Shown in pieces: positions 1 through 8,300 of a stretch of 64,000 nucleotides of DNA. Below the pieces are notes generated by a model. That model worked only from the letters and a program-made list of their open reading frames with translations. It did no database searches and was not told the origin of the DNA. A program made the position numbers and the translations under genes. Position 1 is the first letter of the stretch. The number at the start of each line of letters is the position of its first letter. The stretch covers positions 16,008 through 80,007 of the forward strand of contig CAWIZJ010000051.1 of NCBI GenBank assembly GCA_963840535.1. Direction: 5' to 3'. This DNA is from VAZQ01 sp963840535. Its GTDB lineage: Bacteria > Pseudomonadota > Alphaproteobacteria > Rhizobiales > Xanthobacteraceae.

Positions 1-1
1 C

Positions 2-1271
2 ACGAAGGCTAATGGCGACGGCGCCCATCTCGTATCCCGCTGCGCAGCCGACATCACGCCGAGGCGGATCGACTTCTTGTGGCCAGGTCGACTCGCTCGC
101 GGCAAGCACACCGCCATTGCGGGCGAGCCTGGCGACGGCAAGAGTCAGCTATCGGTCTTCGTTGCCGCAACCGTCTCGCGCGGTGGTGAGTGGCCGTGCG
201 GCGAGGGACGGGCGCCGGTCGGAAACGTTATCATCCTCAACGCCGAGGACGGCGCCGACGACACCGTGGTGCCACGCCTGCATCGCTGCCGGGGCCGATC
301 TATCCCGCGTCCACATCGTGAGTGCCGTTCTTCAAGGGGATGGGAAGGGCCGCCGCACATTCAACCTGCAAGCCGATCTCGCGCTTCTCGAACAGAAGAT
401 TGCTGAGATCGGTGACGTAGCGCTGGTCATCATCGACCCGATCAGTTCCTACATGGGCAAGGCGGATAGCCATAAGAATGCGGAGGTGCGCGGCGCACTG
501 GAGCCGGCCAGCGAGATGGCCGAACGCCTCAAGGTTGCGATCTTGTCCATTACCCATTTCTCGAAATCCGGGTCCGGCAATAACACCAAGGCGCTGCATA
601 GGTTCATCGGCTCCATCGCCTTCGTCGGCGCCCCGCGGGCCGCCTTCGCGGTGATCGAGGACGCCGACAACGAAGGTCGCATGCTGTTCTTGCACGCCAA
701 GAACAACATGGCGGCCAAGCCGCAGGGATTGGCCTATCGACTGGTGCAGATGCTCGTCGGCGAGCCGGGAGAAAGCATCGTTGCCTCCTATGTCGCCTGG
801 GACAGCGAACCGGTCACCATGTCGGCGGACCAGGCGCTTCGAGCGACCGATGATGCGGGCAGGGGGGCGAGCCCACGCGAGGAGGCCGAGGAGTTCCTGC
901 GGGAGCTCCTGGCCAAGGGGCCGGTCCCGCAGACAGACATCAAGAGCGACGCCGAGGGCGCGGGGCTGGCATGGGCGACCGTGCGGCGCGCCAAGGACCA
1001 CCTCGGCATCAAGCCTCATAAGGCCGGGATGGAGGGGGGATGGCTCTGGACCCTCCCGAAGGTGCTCACCCCTGCCGAAGATGCTCACCTTTCTAAAGTG
1101 AGCACCTTCGGGGAAAGTGAGCACCTTCGGGGGGCCACCCCCGCTCCGGTGCCCTCGAAGCCCGCGCCCGCCGACCCCTGGGCCGACCTCGACATTCCCG
1201 ACAGCCTCCGCCGCCGTCTCGGGGCGCCCGCATTGGGGCCCGCTGGCGACGATCTCGAGGATCTCGAGTGA
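2..1271 (+). pseudogene. RepA-like AAA ATPase/helicase of an integrative element, frameshifted and cut by window edge
   Basis: This is a RecA-fold ATPase of the RepA/AAA_25 type, which drives plasmid or phage replication. It is open from the window edge. The first reading frame holds the Walker A segment AGEPGDGKSQ near base 120. The Walker B segment (ALVIIDPISSY) and the following sensor-like THFSKSG lie in the next frame. One extra C near base 281 explains the switch, because dropping it gives a continuous ...VVPRL-IAAGADLSRVH reading. The C-terminal part has a winged-helix-like region (residues about 290-340) and then a charged tail encoded over a four-copy 14-mer repeat. It sits just upstream of the element's integrase. 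The frameshift may be a sequencing error. The family call is strong; the exact role (helicase loader or primase helper) is inferred. Confidence 0.8.
1056..1130. repeat. Symmetric four-copy 14-mer repeat (two direct, two inverted)
   Basis: CCGAAGGTGCTCAC occurs at 1056-1069 and, with one mismatch, at 1075-1088. Its reverse complement GTGAGCACCTTCGG occurs at 1098-1111 and 1117-1130. Both pairs have a 19-nt pitch and share one symmetry centre at 1093. The array lies inside the 3' part of the RepA-like gene. It could be an iteron-like initiator binding site or a large hairpin. Function is not shown by sequence alone. Confidence 0.85.
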
Positions 1272-1456
1272 TGGCGCGCGCGCCCTCCACATTCCGGCAG
1301 GCGGACGTCACCAGGGCCGTGCGGGCCGTGGTCGCGGCTGGGCTGAAAGTGACACGGGTGCGGGTGAATCCACAGGGTGAAATCGAGGTTGAGGCCGCAA
1401 CGGCGGAGGCGCAGAATCCGGCCGGCACGGAGGGGAACGAGTGGGACCGCGATTGA
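1271..1456 (+). CDS. Small conserved hypothetical protein upstream of integrase
   Basis: This encodes a 61-residue protein whose ATG overlaps the stop codon of the RepA-like gene (TGATG). A GTG one codon earlier is an alternative start. It overlaps the start of the integrase gene by 16 bases, so the three genes look translationally coupled. Residues 10-45 (RQADVTRAVRAVVAAG, then KVTRVRVNPQGEIEVE) suggest a helix followed by a beta hairpin. I recognise it only as a type of small ORF often found beside tyrosine integrases in Rhizobiales. An excisionase-like accessory role is possible but not demonstrated. Confidence 0.65.
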   Translation: MARAPSTFRQADVTRAVRAVVAAGLKVTRVRVNPQGEIEVEAATAEAQNPAGTEGNEWDRD

Positions 1457-2553
1457 AGCTGCCGCGATACGTTCATGCCTTCATCGACCGGCATGGCAGG
1501 GCTCGCTACTACTTCCGTCGTCGCGGTGTGAAACAGACGCCGCTGCCGGGATTGCCCTGGTCGCCTCAGTTCATGGAGGCATATCAGGGTGCGCTCGGTA
1601 GAGATGAATCCCGCGCAGAGATAGGCGCGAGCCGCACGAAACCGGGAACGGTCAACGCCGTAATCGTCAGCTACTACAAACACGCACTTTGGCTTGAAGC
1701 GTTGTCGCCAGCGAGCCGCGCCATGCGGCGTCCGATCCTGGAGCGTTTCCGAGTTGAACACGGCGACAAGCGGATTGCGCTTCTACAAGCGCAGCACATC
1801 GCGAAGATCCTTGCGTCGAAAAAGTCCTTCGCCAAGCGGAACTGGCTCAAGACACTGCGCGGCCTGATGGCGTTTTGCATGGAAGAACACCACCTCAAGC
1901 ACGACCCAACGGCCGACGTGCAATTGGTTAAGCTCGGCAAGAACATGGGCCATATGACATGGCGTGAACAACAAATCGTACAGTATCGGGAACATCACGC
2001 GATTGGCACGACGGCTCGGCTCGCCCTGGAGCTACTGCTAAACGTCGCGGCGCGCCGTAAGGACGTTTATCGGCTCGGCCGTCAAAACATCCGCGACGGA
2101 CGTCATTTGTGCTGGCGGCCATCGAAGACGGTGCGCTCAACTGGCAAGTTGCTCGTCATTCGGATCACGCCTGAATTCAGGGCTGCGCTGGACGCGATGC
2201 CAGCGAGCGACAGCTTGACCTTCATCACGACCGACTACGGCAAGCCGTTCGCGTCAGCTGCAGCGTTTGGCAACAAGTTTGCCGACTGGTGCCGAGAGAC
2301 CGGGTTCCTTCCGGTTCTCTGTGATGATGGGCGCGTGAGAAGCTATCGCGCTCACGGCCTACGAAAGGCAGCCTGTCGGCTGCTCGCACACGCAGGCTGT
2401 ACCGCGCCAGAGATCATGGCGGTCAGCGGCCACACAACCTTGGCGCAAGTACAAATCTACATCGATGAGGTCGAACAGGAGCACATGGCAGAGGCCGCTA
2501 TGAATAAGCGAGCCGCCGCAGACAAAACGGCAACATCAAGTGGCAAACCTTGA
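1441..2553 (+). CDS. Tyrosine recombinase/integrase of tRNA-Arg-inserted element
   Basis: This 370-residue site-specific tyrosine integrase probably inserts and excises the element whose right end lies here. The catalytic set is visible: Arg in ARRKDV (about residue 206), His305 and Arg308 in HGLRK, His331 in SGHTT, and the nucleophile Tyr340 in QIYID. The N-terminal 180 residues fit the arm-binding and core-binding domains. It starts with GTG inside the preceding small gene. The gene ends 59 bases from the 3' end of tRNA-Arg, in the convergent geometry typical of tRNA-targeted islands, so the element extends left out of the window. GC is lower than in the chromosomal genes further right. It appears intact. 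Confidence 0.93.
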   Translation: MGPRLKLPRYVHAFIDRHGRARYYFRRRGVKQTPLPGLPWSPQFMEAYQGALGRDESRAEIGASRTKPGTVNAVIVSYYKHALWLEALSPASRAMRRPILERFRVEHGDKRIALLQAQHIAKILASKKSFAKRNWLKTLRGLMAFCMEEHHLKHDPTADVQLVKLGKNMGHMTWREQQIVQYREHHAIGTTARLALELLLNVAARRKDVYRLGRQNIRDGRHLCWRPSKTVRSTGKLLVIRITPEFRAALDAMPASDSLTFITTDYGKPFASAAAFGNKFADWCRETGFLPVLCDDGRVRSYRAHGLRKAACRLLAHAGCTAPEIMAVSGHTTLAQVQIYIDEVEQEHMAEAAMNKRAAADKTATSSGKP

Positions 2554-2575
2554 TATCCACGGTGGCAAACCTTGA
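2540..2575 (+). repeat. Tandem 14-mer direct repeats beside the integration site
   Basis: GTGGCAAACCTTGA occurs at 2540-2553, overlapping the integrase stop codon, and again at 2562-2575. The repeat period is 22 bases, about two helical turns, and the pair lies about 38 bases from the tRNA 3' end. Position and spacing suit integrase arm-type or excisionase binding sites. This role is inferred. Confidence 0.6.
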
Positions 2576-2612
2576 CGTAACTCATTGAGAAAGGGGGATC
2601 TGAAAATTGATA

Positions 2613-2688
2613 TGGCGACCCCGGCTGGATTCGAACCAGCGACCTTCAGCTTAGAAGGCTGTTGCTCTATCCCCTGAGCTACGGGGCC
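2613..2688 (-). tRNA. tRNA-Arg (anticodon TCT), likely attachment site
   Basis: Read on the minus strand this is a full cloverleaf of 76 nt with an encoded CCA end at 2613-2615. The acceptor stem GGCCCCG pairs with CGGGGTC (one G-T). The D arm is GCTC/GAGC, the anticodon loop CTTCTAA gives anticodon TCT, and the T arm is GCTGG-TTCGAAT-CCAGC. The top pair of the anticodon stem (position 27-43) is an A-A mismatch. The 3' half faces the integrase, so it is the probable attB/att core. The other att copy would lie outside the window. Confidence 0.95.
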
Positions 2689-2833
2689 GCGCCGGCACGC
2701 TTGTAGCGCAAGATCGCCCCGAGCCGCCAGCGGCCCGGCCGAACCTGCGCGCGCAATTGACGGTCGCCCGCGCATATCCCGCGCCCGGTTTTTGGTGGTA
2801 GATGGTCGCCGGGACCACGTTCGGGAGCCGGAC

Positions 2834-3733
2834 ATGATTGCGGTGCGTCGCCTCGGCCATGCCACGCTCACCACGCCCGACATCGAGCGCCAGATCGCCT
2901 ACTACACCGAGGTGGTCGGCCTCGTCCCGATCGCGCGCGGCGCGGACCGCGCCGTTCTCGCCACCCGGCAGGGCCTGGAGGCGATCGCGCTCGAGCCGGG
3001 TGCGCCCAACGCGCTCTCCCGGCTCGCCTTGCAGGTGGCGCCCGGCAGCGACCTCGACGCGCTTGCGCGCGCGCTGTCGGAGGAGGGGATCGCGACGGAG
3101 CGCCGCAGCGACATCTCGCCCGGCATAACCGATGCCCTCGTATTCACGGATCCCAAGGGCACCGCGATCGAGATCTTCTCCGAGTATGCGTTCGCCGCCG
3201 ACGACGGGCGGCCCGCGGGCATCGCGCCGATCAAGCTCGGGCACGTGGCCTATCGCGTGCGCGACGTACGCAAGGTGGTCGGCTTCTATACCGATGTGTT
3301 GGGCTTCCGGGTGTCGGACTGGCTCGACGATACGTTCGCCTTCCTGCGCTGCGGGCCCGATCACCACACCGTCAACTTCGTCTTCGACGAGGTGCCGCAG
3401 CTCCATCACATCGCGTTCGAGGTGAAGGACTGGGCGGAGATCCTGCGCGCCTGCGAATGGCTGGCCAGGAACGGCATCCAGCTGGTCTGGGGTCCCGGCC
3501 GTCACATCATCGGGCACAACATCGCCATCTATCATCGCAACGCCGACAAGGTGCGGGTCGAGTTCTTCTGCGAGATGGACCAGATGAAGGACGAGACGCT
3601 CGGCTATTTCGACCCGCGCCCGTGGCACCAGGACCGGCCGCAGCGGCCGAAGGTGTGGGGGCCGGACACGCTGCGCAACTACTGGGGCTTCGGATCGGAG
3701 CGGATCATCCGCGGCTACCAGACCGTGGAGTGA
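2834..3733 (+). CDS. Two-domain VOC protein, type I extradiol dioxygenase-like
   Basis: This 299-residue protein has two tandem vicinal-oxygen-chelate domains (about residues 5-120 and 133-260), the layout of type I extradiol ring-cleavage dioxygenases such as BphC. In the second domain His137 (KLGHVAYRV), His191/His192 (LHHIAFEV) and Glu243 (VEFFCEM) fit the 2-His-1-carboxylate iron site. Before Glu243 comes a conserved-looking YHRNADK stretch. The ATG at 2834 has a GGGAG Shine-Dalgarno just upstream. The length is about that of the family. Its aromatic substrate is unknown; a glyoxalase-type enzyme is the alternative. The final 239 bases, including the stop, are duplicated at 4864-5099 after a toxin-antitoxin pair. 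Confidence 0.85.
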   Translation: MIAVRRLGHATLTTPDIERQIAYYTEVVGLVPIARGADRAVLATRQGLEAIALEPGAPNALSRLALQVAPGSDLDALARALSEEGIATERRSDISPGITDALVFTDPKGTAIEIFSEYAFAADDGRPAGIAPIKLGHVAYRVRDVRKVVGFYTDVLGFRVSDWLDDTFAFLRCGPDHHTVNFVFDEVPQLHHIAFEVKDWAEILRACEWLARNGIQLVWGPGRHIIGHNIAIYHRNADKVRVEFFCEMDQMKDETLGYFDPRPWHQDRPQRPKVWGPDTLRNYWGFGSERIIRGYQTVE

Positions 3734-3737
3734 CAGC
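3499..3737 (+). repeat. Direct repeat copy 1: 3' end of the VOC gene
   Basis: Bases 3499-3737 match 4864-5099. I read them as identical except that the second copy lacks three bases (ATG in CAGATGAAG). The match runs from CCGTCACATCATCGGG to four bases past the stop codon. It forms the left boundary of a 1.13-kb segment carrying DUF433/DUF5615 genes. Confidence 0.95.
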
Positions 3738-4246
3738 GTGATGCGGGCCGCGTCGTGACCGGATTGCGGCGGCTGGCCGGCAGGGCTCGATAAGAGATGC
3801 TCCTTCGATGCCGCGAAGAGCGGGGTTCAGCTTGGTATCGGAGTCCTCTTACCGGTCACCGCCATCGCCACTGCTCGCGATCGCTCCTGGGGACGTTCGG
3901 ACGGGGTAGAAATCGCGGTCCCGCGCGTCATGTCACCGCCTTCGCCAGAGGCTCGCCTGGCAGCGTTAATGAGCTGCCGGGCACGTGGATCGGGGGCTAC
4001 GTCACTCGACGGATCAGGGCGGAGGCACAGGGTGCCTCTCAGTGACTCAGAAATGGCCATGGTGCGCTTTTTCAAGCGTCCGCGCTCGCCCCCAGACCGC
4101 TACGCACCAGAGGCCCGCGATGACCACCGCAAGCCGCTCACTCCTACCGAGCAACCAGATCGCGGCAACTGCGTGCCCTCCGAGGCGCCGCGTGACCAGA
4201 TGGTTGAGATGCCTTAAGCTGAAAGCAGCCTGAAGGAGATGACGCA
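3738..4246. other. Intergenic segment between VOC gene and TA pair
   Basis: About 500 bases with no gene I can support. Short open frames on both strands have no recognisable family or ribosome-binding site. The segment belongs to the unique part between the two copies of the VOC gene end. Promoter sequences for the downstream TA pair should lie near its right end, but none is convincing by eye. Confidence 0.5.
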
Positions 4247-4480
4247 ATGGCTTCGCTCGATTGGTCGAAGTGCCCGGCCGTGGAAAGCATCCCTGGCAAG
4301 GTCAGTGGGGCGTGGGTCTTCAAAGGCACCCGGACGCCGGTATCGGTTGTCTTCGAGAACCTGGAAGATGGCATGACCATTGACGAGGTGATGGAGCAAT
4401 TCCCTGTGTCGCGGGAACAGGTCAAGACCGTTCTGGAATTCGCCGCCCGCAGTCTCGATGCCCCCGTCGCTGGGCGCTGA
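4247..4480 (+). CDS. DUF433 antitoxin-like protein
   Basis: This 77-residue DUF433 (COG2442) protein is a small winged-helix-type family that pairs with PIN-like DUF5615 toxins. The diagnostic stretch FKGTRTPVSVVFENLEDGMTI precedes a helix-turn-helix-like end (DEVMEQFPVSREQVKTVLEF). An AAGGAG ribosome-binding site lies 8 bases before the ATG. The stop overlaps the next start by one base (TGATG), so antitoxin and toxin are coupled. It probably neutralises the DUF5615 product and may repress its own operon. Both genes lie between two copies of the VOC gene end. Confidence 0.85.
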   Translation: MASLDWSKCPAVESIPGKVSGAWVFKGTRTPVSVVFENLEDGMTIDEVMEQFPVSREQVKTVLEFAARSLDAPVAGR

Positions 4481-4806
4481 TGCGTGTTCTATTCGACAAC
4501 GGTACGCCCCGAGGTGTTGCGGCAGCGCTCTCCGAACACACCGTCGAGGAAGCCCGCTCGCGCGGGTGGGACACGTTGGCAAACGGTGAACTCCTTGACG
4601 CTGCGGAAGCCGCCGGCTTTGACGTCTTCCTCACGACAGATCGAAATATCCGGTATCAGCAGAATCTTGTCAGCCGCAGAATTGCGGTTGTGGTTCTTGG
4701 CAAGAGTTGGTGGCGGCTGATCAAGAACAGGCTTCCTGAGGTCGCCGCGGCCGTTGCGACGGCGACGACGGGTGGCTTCGTCGAAATCGAAATACCGATC
4801 GCGTGA
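4480..4806 (+). CDS. DUF5615 PIN-like toxin
   Basis: This 108-residue DUF5615 (Mut7-C/PIN-like) protein is a putative ribonuclease toxin. Conserved acidic residues are visible: Asp6 in VLFDNGTPRGV, Glu37/Asp40 in the NGELLDAAE helix and Asp54 of FLTTDRNI, followed by QQNL. The PIN-like fold would place these around a metal site. It is translated from an ATG overlapping the DUF433 stop. The pairing with DUF433 is a known type II toxin-antitoxin arrangement; the RNA target is unknown. The gene looks intact. Confidence 0.82.
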   Translation: MRVLFDNGTPRGVAAALSEHTVEEARSRGWDTLANGELLDAAEAAGFDVFLTTDRNIRYQQNLVSRRIAVVVLGKSWWRLIKNRLPEVAAAVATATTGGFVEIEIPIA

Positions 4807-4863
4807 GCAAAACGGAAGATCGTGCGCCCCGATTGGCTGTCAATGGGACTCGCCGTCACATCA

Positions 4864-5099
4864 CCGTCACATCATCGGGCACAACATCGCCATCTATCAT
4901 CGCAACGCCGACAAGGTGCGGGTCGAGTTCTTCTGCGAGATGGACCAGAAGGACGAGACGCTCGGCTATTTCGACCCGCGCCCGTGGCACCAGGACCGGC
5001 CGCAGCGGCCGAAGGTGTGGGGGCCGGACACGCTGCGCAACTACTGGGGCTTCGGATCGGAGCGGATCATCCGCGGCTACCAGACCGTGGAGTGACAGC
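4864..5099 (+). pseudogene. Truncated second copy of the VOC gene 3' end
   Basis: This copy encodes the C-terminal ~77 residues of the VOC protein (from HIIGHNIAIYH to the stop) without any start or N-terminal part. It differs from the intact copy by an in-frame loss of one Met codon (DQMKDE becomes DQKDE). An 11-base tandem echo (CCGTCACATCA) marks its left edge at 4853-4874. It is either the displaced original end of the gene after a small element inserted, or the product of a local duplication. Confidence 0.9.
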
Positions 5100-5398
5100 C
5101 ATGTCCGGGGCGCGGGACTGTTCACTACTTTTTGCATAAGTATTACGACTACAAATCGTGTTATTAAGGGATGACTACGTTTCGTGTTGGTGCCGGGTCC
5201 CGGGTCGAGGTTCGGATTTCGGATAGGGAGACGACACATGCGGTTCGCTGAAAATGCAGCGGGAATACAGCACTCGACCCCCGCCGGGCCTCCCGCCAAC
5301 CGTCCGGGCGGGCGGCGGTCATGACCTCGACAAGTTCTTGCCCATCATCTCGTGCCGTCCCGTTCGGAGCCCCGCCGACGGGCAGCGGAGGTCCCCCC

Positions 5399-8300
5399 AT
5401 GCTCGCGTTCGTTCGCGCTGCCTGCGCAGCCGCGCTCGTTCTGCTGTTGTCTGCTCCCGCCATTGCCGCCGACAAGCCGTTCAAGCGCGACGATCTCGCC
5501 GCCGCGGCCACCAGGCTCGAAGCCCAGATCAGGTCCGAAGCCGGCGCGGTGGCCAAGCCGCCCGCCATGCTGCAGCGCGAGGCCGATGCCGCCCTCCAGC
5601 GCAACGACGTCCGCAGCGGACTGGAGATTCTCGGACAGATCGTGGCGGTTGCGCCCAACGATGCCGCGAGCTGGCTGCGCATCGCCAGGACCGTCCTGCG
5701 CATCCGGCCGGGCGCGGACGACGAGCGAACCCGGCTGCTCGAGCGCGCGGCCGCCGCGGCCTATGTCGCCTACCAACGCTCCGGCGGTGCCGGCGAGGAG
5801 GCCGAGAGCCTGCTCCTCATCGCGCGCACCTATGTGGATCGCTCGAGCTGGCGCCCCGCGCTCGATGCGCTGCGCAGCTCGCTCGATCTGCGCGAGGTCG
5901 CCGAGGTGCGGCAGCAGTACGAGCGCTTGCGCGAGGAGCACGGTTTCCGGCTCCTTGATTACACCGTCGATGCCGACGCAGCCTCGCCGCGCGTGTGCTT
6001 CCAGTTCTCCGAGGACCTGCCGGGAAGGCGCACCGATTTCTCCCCGTTCGTGGCGGTCGCCGGCCAGGACAAGCCCGCGCTCTCGGTGCAGGATCGCCAG
6101 CTCTGCGTCGAGGGCCTTCGGCACGGCGAGCGCTACGCCGTCACGCTGCGCGCCGGCATTCCCTCGGTGGTGAAAGAGACGCTGTCGCGATCCGCCGAGT
6201 ACAGCGTCTATGTGCGCGACCGCAAGCCGTCGGTACGCTTCGGCGGCAAGGCCTACGTACTGCCGCGTACCGGTCAGCGCGGCATTCCGGTGATCAGCGT
6301 CAATGCCACGGCGGTGAAGCTCGAGATCTACCGCATCGGCGACCGCAACCTCGTGGGCAGCGTGGTGGGGCGCGACTTCCAGACCAGCCTCGACCGCTAC
6401 GATCTCGAGCGGCTGGCAGCCCAGCGCGGCTTCCAGGTCTGGAAGGGCGAGATGGCGGTCGAGCAGAAGCTCAACACCGATGTCACCACCGCCTTTCCGG
6501 CCGATCAGGCGATCGGCACGAGCGCCTCCGGCGTCTATGTCATGGTGGCCGAGCCCGCCGGCGCGATCGGCAAGGACGAGTACGAGACGCTCGCCACCCA
6601 GTGGTTCATCGTCTCCGACCTCGGCCTCACCGCCTTCTCCGGCAACGACGGCATCCACGCCTTCGTGCATTCGCTCGACACCGCACGGCCCAAGGGCGCG
6701 ATCGAGATCAGGCTGATGTCGCGCGGCAACGAGATCCTCGCGCGCAAGCGCAGCGGCGATGCCGGCCATGTCCATTTCGAGGCCAATCTGACGCGTGGCG
6801 AGGGTGCGCTGTCGCCGGCCATGCTGATCGCGGCCGACGACAGGGGCGATTACGCGTTCCTCAACCTCAAGGCGCCGGCCTTCGATCTCGGCGACCGCGG
6901 GGTTTCCGGCCGCGTGGTGCCGGCGGGCTCTCGACGCCTTCGTCTACGCCGAGCGCGGCGTCTACCGCTCGGGCGAAACGGTGCAGGTGACGGCGCTGCT
7001 GCGCGACGGCCGCGGCAGCGCCGCGCTCGGTGTGCCGCTCACGCTGGTGGTGGAGCGGCCCGACGGCGTCGAATACCGCCGCAGCGTCGTCACCGATCAG
7101 GGCCTGGGCGGGCGCTCGCTCGCAATTGCGCTGGTGCCGTCGGCGCCGACCGGCACCTGGCGGGTGCGCGCCTTCGCCGACCCCAAGCGTCCGCCGGTCG
7201 GCGAGGCCACCTTCATGGTCGAGGACTATGTGCCCGACCGGCTGGAGTTCGACCTCGCCGCCGATGCGCGCTCCATCTCCAGGTCGAGCCGCGCGGAGAT
7301 CACCGTGGAAGGCCGCTATCTCTACGGCGCCCCGGCCGGCCGGCTCGGGCTCGAAGGCGAGCTGGTCATCAAGCCGGCGAGCGAGCGTGCGGGATTTGCC
7401 GGCTATCAGTTCGGTCTCGCCGACGAGGATGTGGAAATGGTCCGCGCTCCGCTCGAGGGGCTGCCGGAGACCGACGCCGCCGGCAAGGCGCGTTTCCCGG
7501 TCACGCTCGACAGGCAGCCGGCCTCCACGCGGCCGCTGGAGGCGCAGGTCGTCGTGCGCATGGCCGAGCCGGGCGGGCGTGCGATCGAGCGCAAGCTCAC
7601 CCTGCCGGTGGTCGCGGCCGGGCCCATGATCGGAGTGCGGCCGCTGTTCTCCGGCCGCTCGCTCGGCGAGGGCGAGCACGCGAGCTTCGACGTGATCGTG
7701 GTCGCCCCCGACGGCAATCAGATGGCGCGCCGCGGGCTGCGCTACGAGCTGCTCAAGGTCGAGACCCGGTACCAGTGGTACCGGCGCGACGGGGTGTGGG
7801 ACTTCGAGCCGGTGAAGACCACCAGGCGCGTCGCCGACGGGGACATCGACGTCGCCGCCGGGGCGCCGGCCCGCATCTCAATTCCGGTGCAGTGGGGCCG
7901 CTATCGCCTCGAGGTGGCGACCGCCGATCGCGACGGACCGGTCACCTCGATCGGCTTCGACGCCGGCTGGTATGCGCAGGCCAGCGCCGACACGCCCGAC
8001 CTGCTCGAGGTCGCGCTCGACAAGCCCGAATACGCGGCGGGCGAGGCGATGACGGTCGCGGTGACCGCGCGCACCGCCGGCAGGGTCACCATCAACGTGA
8101 TCGGCGACCGGATGGTCGCAACGGTCGCGCAGGACGTGACGGCGGGCACCGCGCGCATCCGCGTCCCGGTCGGCAGCGACTGGGGCAGCGGCGCCTACGT
8201 GGTCGCAACCCTGCGCCGCCCGCTCGACAGTCAGGCCGTGCGCATGCCCGGCCGCGCCATCGGCGTGCAGTGGTTCTCCATCAACCGCAAGGCGCGCACG

